From contig NZ_JALKBD010000025.1 of assembly GCF_023015905.1 (NCBI RefSeq), positions 1 to 64,000 of the forward strand: a stretch of 64,000 bases of DNA. Direction: 5' to 3'. Below are positions 8,729-17,597 of this stretch, in pieces. Each line of letters begins with the position of its first letter. Position 1 is the first letter of the stretch. The notes below the pieces were generated by a model, which was given only the letters and a program-made list of their open reading frames with translations, was not told the origin of the DNA and did no database searches. The position numbers were made by a program, and so were the translations under genes. Origin of the DNA: Arenibacter sp. F20364. Lineage in GTDB: Bacteria; Bacteroidota; Bacteroidia; Flavobacteriales; Flavobacteriaceae.

Positions 8729-11329
8729 ATGAATTTTAATAACTTCACCATAAAGTCACAGGAAGCCATACAGCATGCGCAACAGATGGCGCAAGGTTTG
8801 GGCCACCAACAAATAGAGAACGAGCATATATTTAAGGCAATTTCCGAGGTCGAGGAAAATGTACTTCCGTTTATCCTTAAAAAATTGAACGTAAACACCA
8901 CCTTATTGGACCAGATTTTGCAAAAGGAATTGGAAAGTTTTCCCAAAGTATCGGGCGGAGAGATTATGCTTTCAAGGGAAGCCAATAAAACGGTGACGGA
9001 AGCCAGTATTATAGCAAAGAAAATGGAAGATGAATATGTTTCCATTGAACATTTGTTATTAGCGATTTTCAAATCAAAGAGCAAAATAGCCCAAATACTT
9101 AAAGACCAAGGGGTTACCGAAAAAGACCTTAAGGCAGCTATCAATGAATTGAGAAAGGGAGGAAAAGTAACTTCACAAAGTGCCGAGGATACCTATAACT
9201 CCTTGAACAAATATGCACGAAACCTAAATGAACTGGCCGACAGCGGAAAACTGGATCCGGTTATAGGACGGGACGAAGAAATTAGAAGGGTTTTACAGAT
9301 CTTGTCACGTAGAACAAAGAACAACCCAATGCTGGTAGGGGAACCTGGCGTAGGTAAAACAGCTATTGCCGAAGGTCTGGCCCATAGAATTGTACAGGGC
9401 GACATCCCTGAAAACCTTAAGGATAAAATAATCTTTTCTTTGGATATGGGTGCCCTTATTGCTGGCGCCAAATACAAAGGGGAATTTGAAGAGCGCCTAA
9501 AAGCAGTTATAAAAGAAGTAACCTCTTCTGACGGAAACATAGTCCTCTTTATTGATGAAATACACACCCTTGTTGGAGCCGGAGGTGGACAGGGCGCTAT
9601 GGATGCCGCCAATATACTAAAACCCGCCCTGGCCCGTGGAGAACTGCGTGCCATTGGCGCCACTACGCTTGATGAATATCAAAAATATTTTGAGAAGGAT
9701 AAAGCCCTTGAACGAAGGTTCCAGAAAGTTATAGTGGATGAACCCGATACCGAAAGCGCAATATCCATTCTTAGGGGCATTAAAGAAAAGTACGAGGCGC
9801 ACCACAAGGTTAGAATTAAAGATGAGGCCGTAATTGCCGCCGTTGAATTGTCACAACGCTATATTACCAATAGATTTTTGCCGGACAAGGCAATCGACCT
9901 CATGGATGAAGCCGCTTCCAAGCTTAGAATGGAAATAAATTCCAAACCTGAGGAACTAGACGTTCTGGACCGTAAAATAATGCAATTGGAGATAGAAATA
10001 GAAGCTATCAAGCGAGAGAACGACACCTCAAAACTTAAGGCTTTGAACGTGGACCTGGCCAATTTAAAAGAGGACCGAAATGAGATCTTTGCCAAATGGG
10101 AAAGTGAAAAAACGGTTGTGGACGACATCCAAAAAACAAAGAATGATATCGAAAACTTTAAGTTGGAAGCAGAAAGGGCCGAACGCAATGGAGATTATGG
10201 AAAAGTTGCCGAAATAAGGTACGGTAAAATAAAGGAAGCCCAGGAACGATTGGAAAAACTGGAAAGCGAACTGGAAGAACAACAACTTGGGGAAACTCTG
10301 ATCAAAGAAGAGGTCACCAACGAGGATATAGCCGAAGTGGTTGCCAAATGGACAGGGATCCCCGTAACCAAAATGCTTCAAAGCGAAAGGGAAAAACTGC
10401 TGAAGTTGGAAGATGTACTCCACAAACGAGTAGTAGGACAAGAGGAGGCCATACAGGCGGTTTCCGATGCCATACGAAGAAGTAGGGCAGGATTGCAGGA
10501 CAGCAAGAGACCCATTGGTTCCTTCCTATTCCTTGGAACTACCGGTGTAGGTAAAACAGAATTGGCAAAGACCCTGGCAGCCTACCTATTTGACGATGAA
10601 AACGCCATGACCCGAATTGATATGAGTGAATACCAAGAGCGGCATTCGGTAAGTAGATTGGTAGGAGCACCTCCAGGATATGTTGGTTATGACGAAGGTG
10701 GACAATTGACCGAGGCAGTGCGAAGAAGACCTTATTCAGTAGTATTATTGGATGAAATTGAAAAAGCGCACCCTGACACCTTTAATGTCCTATTACAGGT
10801 ATTGGATGAAGGTAGGTTAACGGACAACAAGGGTCGTGTTGCAGATTTTAAGAACACCATAATCATTATGACCAGTAATATGGGAAGCCATATTATTCAG
10901 GAAAAGTTTGAGGACAACAAAGATATCTACAGCGCCACTGAAGCTGCAAGGGTAGAAGTGCTCGGGCTATTGCGTAAAACGATACGACCAGAGTTCCTGA
11001 ACCGGATAGACGACATTATCATGTTTACCCCATTAAGTAAAATGGACATTAAAAAGATAGTGGTCCTACAACTGGATCAGTTGAAAAAATTGGTTGCCAA
11101 ACAGCAAATTAGCATAGATGCAACCGAGGAGGCAATTGATTACTTGGCCGACAAGGGGTATGACCCACAATATGGTGCAAGGCCCATAAAAAGAGTTATT
11201 CAAAAAGAAGTATTGAACAATATTTCCAAGGAATTGCTAAGTGGAAAAATCCACCCAGGTGGAACTATTCTAATAGACTCTTTTAACGATCAACTGGTGT
11301 TCAGAAACGAGAGTGAATTGGCAAAATAA
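8729..11329 (+). CDS. clpB: ATP-dependent disaggregase ClpB
   Basis: ClpB is a hexameric AAA+ machine that, with DnaK, pulls polypeptides out of heat-induced aggregates. The 866 residues match the family. An N-terminal Clp repeat domain covers about 1-145. The first AAA+ domain has Walker A GEPGVGKTAIAEGLA and Walker B VLFIDEIHTL. A coiled-coil middle domain spans about 400-530 and is specific to ClpB as opposed to ClpC/ClpA. The second AAA+ domain has Walker A GTTGVGKTELAKTLA and the segment GAPPGYVGYDEGG. No CIRCE or other heat-shock operator was recognised upstream. A strong terminator follows, so it is monocistronic. Confidence 0.97.
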   Translation: MNFNNFTIKSQEAIQHAQQMAQGLGHQQIENEHIFKAISEVEENVLPFILKKLNVNTTLLDQILQKELESFPKVSGGEIMLSREANKTVTEASIIAKKMEDEYVSIEHLLLAIFKSKSKIAQILKDQGVTEKDLKAAINELRKGGKVTSQSAEDTYNSLNKYARNLNELADSGKLDPVIGRDEEIRRVLQILSRRTKNNPMLVGEPGVGKTAIAEGLAHRIVQGDIPENLKDKIIFSLDMGALIAGAKYKGEFEERLKAVIKEVTSSDGNIVLFIDEIHTLVGAGGGQGAMDAANILKPALARGELRAIGATTLDEYQKYFEKDKALERRFQKVIVDEPDTESAISILRGIKEKYEAHHKVRIKDEAVIAAVELSQRYITNRFLPDKAIDLMDEAASKLRMEINSKPEELDVLDRKIMQLEIEIEAIKRENDTSKLKALNVDLANLKEDRNEIFAKWESEKTVVDDIQKTKNDIENFKLEAERAERNGDYGKVAEIRYGKIKEAQERLEKLESELEEQQLGETLIKEEVTNEDIAEVVAKWTGIPVTKMLQSEREKLLKLEDVLHKRVVGQEEAIQAVSDAIRRSRAGLQDSKRPIGSFLFLGTTGVGKTELAKTLAAYLFDDENAMTRIDMSEYQERHSVSRLVGAPPGYVGYDEGGQLTEAVRRRPYSVVLLDEIEKAHPDTFNVLLQVLDEGRLTDNKGRVADFKNTIIIMTSNMGSHIIQEKFEDNKDIYSATEAARVEVLGLLRKTIRPEFLNRIDDIIMFTPLSKMDIKKIVVLQLDQLKKLVAKQQISIDATEEAIDYLADKGYDPQYGARPIKRVIQKEVLNNISKELLSGKIHPGGTILIDSFNDQLVFRNESELAK

Positions 11330-11349
11330 AGTTATAGTTTTCAATACGA

Positions 11350-11383
11350 GGGCATCCAACCATACATTGGATGCCCTTTTTTA
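11350..11383 (+). terminator. Terminator of clpB
   Basis: GGGCATCCAA (11350-11359) pairs with TTGGATGCCC (11367-11376) over a 7-nt loop, followed by TTTTTT. Confidence 0.9.
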
Positions 11384-11392
11384 TTAACAATA

Positions 11393-11408
11393 TATACCAT
11401 ACAGTATA
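11393..11408. promoter_or_regulatory. Possible operator upstream of the TetR gene
   Basis: TATAC (11393-11397) and GTATA (11404-11408) form a 16-bp imperfect palindrome 33 bp before the start of the TetR gene. TetR-family repressors commonly bind such palindromes in their own promoter; the assignment here is by position only. Confidence 0.3.
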
Positions 11409-11441
11409 AGATTTTTTATATTAGCATAAAACTGTAAGGAC

Positions 11442-12038
11442 ATGTCTACAAAAGCTGAGAGAACAACCGCCTATATCATTGAAACCGTTGCGCCAATTTT
11501 TAACAAGCTTGGATATGTAGGAACTAGCATGAGTGATCTTACAGAGGCTACAGGTTTGACCAAAGGGGCCATATACGGGAATTTTGAAAATAAGGATTCC
11601 CTGGCACTTGCTGCCTTTGAATACAACAGCAAAAAATTATTGGTCAAAATAGATGAAAAGTTAAATTCGACTGGAACTTCCCTGGAAAAACTTTTAGTAC
11701 TTACTAATTTCTATCGTCATTACGACACCTTTATTGAGGAATTGGGAGGTTGCCCAATTTTGAATATTGGGATCGATGCCAATCACAACAACTCCCAATT
11801 GCTGGCAGCAACTAGGGAAACCATAAAAACGATTGAGGGGAAAATTGCCCTGGTCCTAGAAAACGGCCTTAACAACAATGAGCTTAAGCTTCCGGTAACA
11901 CCCCTTCAATTTTCAAAACAACTATTTACAATGATCCAAGGAGCAGTTGCCATGGCCACTATAACCGGTGATAGAAAATACTTGTTGAACACAGTGGCCT
12001 ATTTGGACCAATTAATCGTCCGTGAAATAAAAAAGTAA
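11442..12038 (+). CDS. TetR/AcrR family transcriptional regulator
   Basis: 198 residues. The N-terminal helix-turn-helix is typical (IFNKLGYVGTSMSDLTEATGLTKGAIYGNFENKDSL), where TSMSDL, TKGAIY and F.NKD are the family hallmarks. The C-terminal ligand/dimerisation part contains FSKQLFTMIQGAVAMA and a GD.KYL segment, as in TetR proteins regulating efflux or fatty-acid genes. The ligand is unknown. No partner gene adjoins it: upstream is clpB with its terminator and downstream is a convergent gene 7 bp away. A regulated gene is therefore either distant or limited to itself. A palindrome upstream is a possible autoregulatory site. Confidence 0.93.
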   Translation: MSTKAERTTAYIIETVAPIFNKLGYVGTSMSDLTEATGLTKGAIYGNFENKDSLALAAFEYNSKKLLVKIDEKLNSTGTSLEKLLVLTNFYRHYDTFIEELGGCPILNIGIDANHNNSQLLAATRETIKTIEGKIALVLENGLNNNELKLPVTPLQFSKQLFTMIQGAVAMATITGDRKYLLNTVAYLDQLIVREIKK

Positions 12039-12045
12039 TTTAGCA

Positions 12046-13656
12046 CTACTCGCCAATTATTCTGAAAATCCACGTTTTTTCCGAATACATTCCATTATAG
12101 TCATTATCCCTTGCCTTTTCGGCTTCACTTAGGGTATCAAACCTTTCCAAATATACATAGTCCCACTTGGTACTTTCCAAATAGAAGAACTTAGCGTCAA
12201 TACCTTTCTTCTTAAGGCTTTCCACAAAAATATCACGGTATCTAGAAGTCCCATAAACATTACCTATAAGATAAAATCCTGCTTTCTGGCCTTGCAGTTT
12301 TTCTACTTCCTCGTAATGGCCCTGTGTTACAGCTTTGCCAGCCTTCTTCCTGGCTGCAATCATATCTAGGTCATCCTGGATTTTCTTAGCCAATGCCAAT
12401 TCTATAGCTTTTATGGAATCCAATCTTTTTTGCTCCTTCATTTGAATGGCCCTTGCCAAAGCCTCGGCCTCCTGTTGCTCCTTCAACCTTTTTGCCTCGG
12501 CCAATTCCTCGGCTATTCTCAATTCTTCCTCAAGAGCTCTTTTTTTCTTTCCTCTAACGCGTTTTTGTTTTCTGGATTTTTTTTGAGCATTTTTCGCCGC
12601 CAAAGCCTCCGCTTTACTGAGGTCTTTCTTTATTTTATCTTCTTCCGCTATCTGTGCCTCCTCTTCCATTTGAATATCCACCGCTGGTTCCCCCAATTCT
12701 ACTGGAACCTCATCCACATCAAAGCCAATTACCTTCTTACGAGCGTCAGGACTACCCAAAGTATAGGCTGCAATTACCTCAAAAGAAGGATCCTGATCCT
12801 TAACTTCAGCATCCAAGCCAGCCTCTATCAAGACTCCCAATGATAAATGCTTGAAAAATCTACCACCCAATCCACCCGAAATTCCGTAGAAACTGTTATA
12901 ACCACCTTGTACCCAAAATTTATTGGATGATAATAATGCATTAAGTCCCACCTGAGTATCCCCATACGGCACAGATTTCACATACAGCATAGGAAGCAGA
13001 TACGCATTGTCCACCCCACTGAAAAGGGTTACGGGCAATCGATAATCTACCATACCTATGTAAATCTTTTCATCGGATTCCGAAGCGCTTTTATTGGTAG
13101 AAAAGTTATAATCAAAGAGATTTTCTGCATTAAAACCAACACTGAAACCATCTACGGAAAATCGAACTCCCGGTGCAAATTGCATAATAAAGGCATTCTT
13201 GGACAATTCCAATTGGGGTATTGAAATTTCAGGATTTGGATTATAGCGATCATCTGCAATTTCACTATTAAATCCAAAAACATTCAACCCCACGGACAAT
13301 TGCATATTATTGCCCAAATCGAAAGCGTAGGCATAGTTCAACACTCCGCCGGTATTTAAAAACACCCCCGTGTTATTCTGGATAAACCCAACGCCTATGG
13401 AGGATTGAGTGTTTATTTTTCTGGAATAATTTAAGAACATAGAGGTTGGATCACCATCTATAGTCTGCCACTGGTACCTGGACCACCAGGCAATGGATTC
13501 TGGATTGTTCCTGTCCAAAGAAAAAACCGGATTGAACAAACTGGAATTGAATTCGGTTATATTATGCTGTCTTAAATCGGTCGGAAGCGCAACTTCCTGG
13601 GCATGCGAAAACATTATCGCAAACAAAACAGCATAAATAGCGTACTTTTTATCCAT
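12046..13656 (-). CDS. PorP/SprF family protein with coiled coil and SPOR-like C-terminus
   Basis: 536 residues; the start chosen is MDKKYAIYAVL (an ATG two codons earlier is also possible). A signal peptide ends near SHAQE. Residues about 25-305 form a PorP/SprF-type outer-membrane barrel (LRQHNITEFNSSLFNPVFSLDRN..., closing near AAYTLGSPDARKK), a family linked to type IX secretion and gliding. Residues about 330-440 are a strongly charged, Ala/Glu/Lys-rich helix, probably coiled coil. The last ~85 residues (GFYLIGNVYGTSRYRDIF through TWIFRI) resemble a SPOR-like fold with repeated aromatic strands. The arrangement suggests a barrel tethered through the periplasm to peptidoglycan. It overlaps nothing and is convergent with the TetR gene. 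Confidence 0.85.
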   Translation of the reverse strand: MDKKYAIYAVLFAIMFSHAQEVALPTDLRQHNITEFNSSLFNPVFSLDRNNPESIAWWSRYQWQTIDGDPTSMFLNYSRKINTQSSIGVGFIQNNTGVFLNTGGVLNYAYAFDLGNNMQLSVGLNVFGFNSEIADDRYNPNPEISIPQLELSKNAFIMQFAPGVRFSVDGFSVGFNAENLFDYNFSTNKSASESDEKIYIGMVDYRLPVTLFSGVDNAYLLPMLYVKSVPYGDTQVGLNALLSSNKFWVQGGYNSFYGISGGLGGRFFKHLSLGVLIEAGLDAEVKDQDPSFEVIAAYTLGSPDARKKVIGFDVDEVPVELGEPAVDIQMEEEAQIAEEDKIKKDLSKAEALAAKNAQKKSRKQKRVRGKKKRALEEELRIAEELAEAKRLKEQQEAEALARAIQMKEQKRLDSIKAIELALAKKIQDDLDMIAARKKAGKAVTQGHYEEVEKLQGQKAGFYLIGNVYGTSRYRDIFVESLKKKGIDAKFFYLESTKWDYVYLERFDTLSEAEKARDNDYNGMYSEKTWIFRIIGE

Positions 13657-13752
13657 ATACAAAAGAACAAAAAACTGCGGGCACTACATACTTTTTTGAT
13701 GTAATTTTAGTTACTTTACCAGAAGAACCAAATACCAAAAATAGAATTCACC

Positions 13753-14283
13753 ATGAAACATTTAAAACTGCTATTTATTCTTTCCTTGACTATCGGAGCA
13801 ATGTCCTGTAAGGACGATCCGAAGTTGCCCATGGAAAATGCAGAAGATTCTATTTCTACCTTTTATTTTATTAGGCATGCCGAGAAAGATCGCAGCGACC
13901 CGGAAAACGTAGATCCTGAATTAAATCAAGACGGATTGGGACGGGCCATACGTTGGGCCGAGGTTTTTGACCCCGTAGCGCTTGACGCCATTTACATCAC
14001 CGATTTTGAAAGAACTGCAATGACTGCCGCACCTACATCCGTTAAAAAAGAAATTACCCCCCAATATTACGACCCAAAGGCTATGATTCTTGAGGAATTT
14101 AAAATGGAAAATCTCGGCAAAAACGTTCTTGTTGTTGGCCATAGCAATACCACTCCAGAGTTTGTAAACCTCCTGTTGGGCGAGGAGAAATATGAACATA
14201 TGGACGATTACGACAATAGTAGTCTATTTATTGTACGGATCATAAATGGAAAAGCCACCGATATTAGATTAAAAATGGACTAA
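13753..14283 (+). CDS. Histidine phosphatase (phosphoglycerate mutase-like) lipoprotein
   Basis: 176 residues. The N-terminus is a lipoprotein signal (MKHLKLLFILSLTIGAMSCKDD). The catalytic core starts with YFIRHAEKDRSD, the RHG-type motif in its RHAEK form, and includes a second histidine in VLVVGHSNTTPEFV; together these give the phosphohistidine site and its partner. The fold is the branch-2 histidine phosphatase/phosphoglycerate mutase type, but short and exported, so it is not a glycolytic mutase. The substrate is unknown. Its stop overlaps by 4 bp with the convergent DUF6503-like gene, so antisense interference between the two transcript ends is likely. Confidence 0.88.
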   Translation: MKHLKLLFILSLTIGAMSCKDDPKLPMENAEDSISTFYFIRHAEKDRSDPENVDPELNQDGLGRAIRWAEVFDPVALDAIYITDFERTAMTAAPTSVKKEITPQYYDPKAMILEEFKMENLGKNVLVVGHSNTTPEFVNLLLGEEKYEHMDDYDNSSLFIVRIINGKATDIRLKMD

Positions 14284-15041
14284 TTGGAAGGCTTCACTGA
14301 AATATCTTCCAACTCTATTTTTGACAATAATTTCAATTCGTTTTTTTCGTAAAGTCTATCTACCTCATAGATTGAGGAGTCCTCTATGGAAGCCTCATAA
14401 TTTTCATAATCAACAAATCGGATACCTCCCAGGTAGCGCTCATTATATGCGGCCCTAAAGCGAATTCCACCCCCATCCACATAAAACTTATACCCTAGGT
14501 AGTCGGGCTTAAAGGTCTCCTTATTAAACCAGTACAGATAAATATCTTCGTAATCCTTTCCTCCCCCTTTTTGATCAAAAGTCACTTTTACCTTAAAATA
14601 CTCTTTGTCCTTTACAGTGACCTCCCCCAAAAGCTCCTTATTGACTGCAGGATCATTTAACCCGTATGGCAAATGGGCAAAGTAATGCACGGAGTTCACA
14701 GAATTTGCATATAAATTGGCAATCGAATCTTTTAAAGGCACCAAACTATCGTTAACAAATCGTTCAAAATTATGAATACCTTTTACATCTACCACCTTTG
14801 TGGAGTCTGTTGTTCTTATACGCTTTAAAATTCTAACACCGTCTTTCCATTCAGAGGCATATTGAAAATCCCTGAATTTGTAGAATATATCGTTGTTTCT
14901 ATACTTCTCTCCTCCACTCACCATAATGGACTTGTCTACTATTTCTTGAACAGAAATAGCGCTTGCAGATCTGTCCTTGCAGGAAATAATCAAAAAAACA
15001 ACAATCAAAGGGGATATTATTTTCATTCTTTTACTTTTCAC
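14280..15041 (-). CDS. DUF6503-like lipoprotein
   Basis: 253 residues, with a signal MKSKRMKIISPLIVVFLIISC ending in a lipobox cysteine; the second ATG (MKIISP) is an equally good start. The mature protein resembles the flavobacterial DUF6503 family: a beta-rich fold of aromatic strands (FYKFRDFQYASEWKDG, YEDIYLYWFNKETFKPDYLGYKFYVDGGG, GGIRFVDYENYEA) like LolA/outer-membrane lipoprotein-sorting folds. The function is unknown. Family assignment is from memory of sequence style, not from a search. It is divergent from smpB and convergent, with a 4-bp overlap, with the histidine phosphatase. Confidence 0.8.
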   Translation of the reverse strand: MKSKRMKIISPLIVVFLIISCKDRSASAISVQEIVDKSIMVSGGEKYRNNDIFYKFRDFQYASEWKDGVRILKRIRTTDSTKVVDVKGIHNFERFVNDSLVPLKDSIANLYANSVNSVHYFAHLPYGLNDPAVNKELLGEVTVKDKEYFKVKVTFDQKGGGKDYEDIYLYWFNKETFKPDYLGYKFYVDGGGIRFRAAYNERYLGGIRFVDYENYEASIEDSSIYEVDRLYEKNELKLLSKIELEDISVKPSN

Positions 15042-15126
15042 ATTAATCGCAATGTTGCTACAAACATTACAAAAAAAATAAAATTATACTCAAAAATTAT
15101 AATTAAGATCTATATCCATGCCTTAA

Positions 15127-15156
15127 TTGCCAATCGGATAATTGTTTCTATTTTTG
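15127..15156 (+). promoter_or_regulatory. Promoter of smpB
   Basis: TTG at 15127-15129 and TATTTTTG at 15149-15156 are 19 bp apart, matching the Bacteroidota -33/-7 pattern (TTG - TAnnTTTG). The -7 element ends only 8 bp before the smpB ATG, so the transcript would be almost leaderless. Confidence 0.6.
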
Positions 15157-15164
15157 TCAAACAT

Positions 15165-15626
15165 ATGCAGAAAAAAATAAACATAAAGAACAAAAGGGCC
15201 CGATTCGATTACGAGTTATTGGATACCTATACAGCCGGTATTGTATTGTCCGGTACCGAAATCAAATCAATTCGGGAAAGCAAGGCTTCCATCTCGGAGA
15301 GCTTTTGTGAATTTAATGATCTGGGAGAATTGTTTGTTATTAACATGCAGGTAGATGAATATTCCCACGGAACGCATTACAACCACAAACCCAAAGCAGA
15401 GCGAAAACTTTTACTCAACCGTGGTGAACTGAAAAAACTGGAAAAAGAAGTAAAGAATTCAGGTCTTACCATTATCCCCTTAAATCTATTTCTGAATGAC
15501 AGGGGCTTGGCCAAGATGAACATCGCATTGGCAAGAGGTAAAAAACTATATGACAAGCGTGAGACTATTAAAGATCGTGACAACAAGAAAAACCTGGACC
15601 GGATCAAGAAAAGCTTCAACAATTAG
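15165..15626 (+). CDS. smpB: SsrA-binding protein SmpB
   Basis: SmpB binds tmRNA and delivers it to stalled ribosomes in trans-translation. The start is set at MQKKINIKNKRA because that is where homology begins; the open frame runs 101 codons further upstream but that part is AT-rich, reads through the promoter and overlaps the divergent gene. The 153 residues match the family. The tmRNA-binding OB-fold motifs are present (ARFDYELLDTYTAGIVLSGTEIKSIR, and GTHYNHKPKAERKLLL near the middle), as is the C-terminal basic tail (YDKRETIKDRDNKKNLDR). It is convergent with pcm, only 8 bp apart. tmRNA itself is not in the window. Confidence 0.96.
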   Translation: MQKKINIKNKRARFDYELLDTYTAGIVLSGTEIKSIRESKASISESFCEFNDLGELFVINMQVDEYSHGTHYNHKPKAERKLLLNRGELKKLEKEVKNSGLTIIPLNLFLNDRGLAKMNIALARGKKLYDKRETIKDRDNKKNLDRIKKSFNN

Positions 15627-15634
15627 AACTTCCC

Positions 15635-16276
15635 TTAATTTTTGTCCTCCAACAAAGGTACAAATCTAAAGGACCCCAATTCCTTTTTTTCAAATTCCTT
15701 GGCAGATTTGCGAACATATAGCGTCATAATCTGCTCATCCAACCCTACGGGTATTACCAACCTACCACCGACCTTAAGCTGGGCAAGTAATGGGTTTGGC
15801 ACAAATGGGGCTCCAGCGGTTACTATAATACTATCAAATGGCGCCTCTTCCGGCAATCCTTTATACCCGTCCCCAAATATTACTTTTTTGGGCCTATACC
15901 CCATCTTTTTAAAAAAGAGATTGGTCTTTTTAAAGAGTTCCAATTGCCGCTCAATAGTATATACCCTGGCTTTTAATTTTAACAACACTGCAGTTTGATA
16001 CCCACTTCCTGTTCCAATTTCCAAGATCTTATGATTGGGTTGCACCTGTAGAAGTTCGGACTGAAAGGCGACTGTATAAGGCTGGGAAATGGTTTGGTCA
16101 GCGCCAATTGGAAATGCCTTATCCTGGTAAGCATGATCTTCAAAACTACTATCTAGAAATAAGTGTCTAGGTACCGCCCGGATAGCCTCAAGAACCGAAT
16201 TGTCAACAATTCCCTTCTCCAAAAGAATGTCGGCCAATTTGTTGCGCATTCCCTTATGTTTTAATGTATCTTTCAA
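15635..16276 (-). CDS. pcm: Protein-L-isoaspartate O-methyltransferase
   Basis: This SAM-dependent enzyme methylates isoaspartyl residues to start repair of aged proteins. 213 residues, normal length. Family signatures are VPRHLFLDSSFEDHAYQDKAFPIGADQTISQPY (cut here to its order: VPRHLF, then IGADQTISQPY), the SAM motif LEIGTGSGYQTAVL, and the VTAGAPFVPNPLLAQLKVGGRLVIPVG region. It is alone on its strand; 280 bp upstream separate it from the divergent oxidoreductase gene. Confidence 0.95.
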   Translation of the reverse strand: MKDTLKHKGMRNKLADILLEKGIVDNSVLEAIRAVPRHLFLDSSFEDHAYQDKAFPIGADQTISQPYTVAFQSELLQVQPNHKILEIGTGSGYQTAVLLKLKARVYTIERQLELFKKTNLFFKKMGYRPKKVIFGDGYKGLPEEAPFDSIIVTAGAPFVPNPLLAQLKVGGRLVIPVGLDEQIMTLYVRKSAKEFEKKELGSFRFVPLLEDKN

Positions 16277-16532
16277 TTAATTGGTTTTGGTGGGCAAAGT
16301 TAAAAAATGAAAAACTTAAAATGAAGAAATCAGAAAATTTACATAATGCAATCTAAGCCTTTCTTTTATCCGAAGGTGAATTTAGGCTAGATTTCTTTAA
16401 TAACGAAGGCCACGGTTCACTTATCTATCATATAATTATTATCATATTTCCCCACCTAGTGTTGTTGACAAAAAAGATGGGATATTAAACCTAACTTTTA
16501 TTTTTTAAGCCCTTAAACTTACAAACTATCCT

Positions 16533-16540
16533 TATTTTTG
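16533..16540 (+). promoter_or_regulatory. Candidate -7 promoter element of the Gfo/Idh gene
   Basis: TATTTTTG (TAnnTTTG) ends 16 bp before the ATG at 16557. No TTG at a suitable -33 distance. The rest of the 280-bp gap (16277-16556) shows nothing recognisable. Confidence 0.4.
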
Positions 16541-16556
16541 AAGAAAATAAACACAT

Positions 16557-17525
16557 ATGCTTAATGTTGGCGTCCTTGGAGCAGGACATTTAGGAAAAAT
16601 TCACCTTAGATTACTGAATGAGTCCAAAAAATATAATTTGGTCGGGTTTTACGATCCCGATGTCATTAACGGAAAAAAGGTAGAAGCGGAATTTGGCTAC
16701 ACTTTCTTCGATAATATGAACAAACTAATAGATGCCGCTGATGTAATAGACATAGTTACCCCTACCCTTTCCCACTTCGATTGTGCCAAAAAGGCAATGG
16801 AAAAAGGAAAACATGTTTTTATTGAAAAACCCATCACCAACACCCTTCAAGAAGCTGAAGAATTGTTGCTATTGGAAAAAAAATATCAGGTAAAGGGGCA
16901 AGTAGGCCATGTGGAAAGATTCAATCCAGCATTTATGGCCGTAAAGGAAAATATTAACAACCCCATGTTCATTGAAACCCATAGGTTGGCGGAATTTAAT
17001 CCAAGGGGGACGGATGTACCTGTGGTTTTGGATCTAATGATCCATGATATTGACGCCATACTTAGCGTTGTGCAATCCGAAGTTAAACAAATAAATGCCA
17101 GTGGAGTTTCAGTTATTAGCAACTCCCCAGATATTGCCAATGCCAGAATAGAGTTCGTGAACGGCTGCGTTGCCAACTTAACGGCCAGTAGAATTTCCTT
17201 AAAAAACATGCGCAAGTCCCGCTTTTTCCAAAAAGATGCCTACATCGCTGTGGATTTTCTGGAGAAAAAAGTGGAAGTGGTTAAAATGAAGGATGCTCCG
17301 GAAAAACCTGGGGATTTTGATATGATCCTACAAAATGCCGAAGGCGTTAAAAAACAGATCTATTTTGAAAATCCCGATATAGCCTCAAATAATGCTATTA
17401 TGGACGAGTTGGAGACTTTTGCAGATGCCATAAACCAGGACACAATTCCCGTGGTCACCTTGGAACAAGGAACCCGGGCCTTAAGGGTTGCGCTGGAAGT
17501 AATTGCATCTTTCCAAAAGAAATAG
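16557..17525 (+). CDS. Gfo/Idh/MocA family oxidoreductase
   Basis: 322 residues. The N-terminal Rossmann domain has the NAD(P) motif GVLGAGHLGKIHLRLL and the family phrase GKHVFIEKPITNTLQEAEELL, whose EKP lysine is part of the active site. The C-terminal alpha/beta domain carries DLMIHDIDAILS, the conserved histidine region. These enzymes oxidise or reduce sugars, inositols or related compounds; substrate cannot be assigned. It precedes a 3-hydroxybutyryl-CoA dehydrogenase by 72 bp. This pair, followed by the YggS gene, is a familiar flavobacterial order, but no joint pathway is evident. Confidence 0.93.
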   Translation: MLNVGVLGAGHLGKIHLRLLNESKKYNLVGFYDPDVINGKKVEAEFGYTFFDNMNKLIDAADVIDIVTPTLSHFDCAKKAMEKGKHVFIEKPITNTLQEAEELLLLEKKYQVKGQVGHVERFNPAFMAVKENINNPMFIETHRLAEFNPRGTDVPVVLDLMIHDIDAILSVVQSEVKQINASGVSVISNSPDIANARIEFVNGCVANLTASRISLKNMRKSRFFQKDAYIAVDFLEKKVEVVKMKDAPEKPGDFDMILQNAEGVKKQIYFENPDIASNNAIMDELETFADAINQDTIPVVTLEQGTRALRVALEVIASFQKK

Positions 17526-17597
17526 ATCCTGGATTTTAGTAAGCATAGAAAAGAATCCTGGTAGGTCAGAAAAAAAATCTAAGAAAATCGCATTCAT

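Noticed and set aside
14862-15164. N-terminal extension of smpB
   Set aside because: The added 101 codons are AT-rich, cross the promoter and overlap the divergent lipoprotein gene; SmpB homology starts at 15165.
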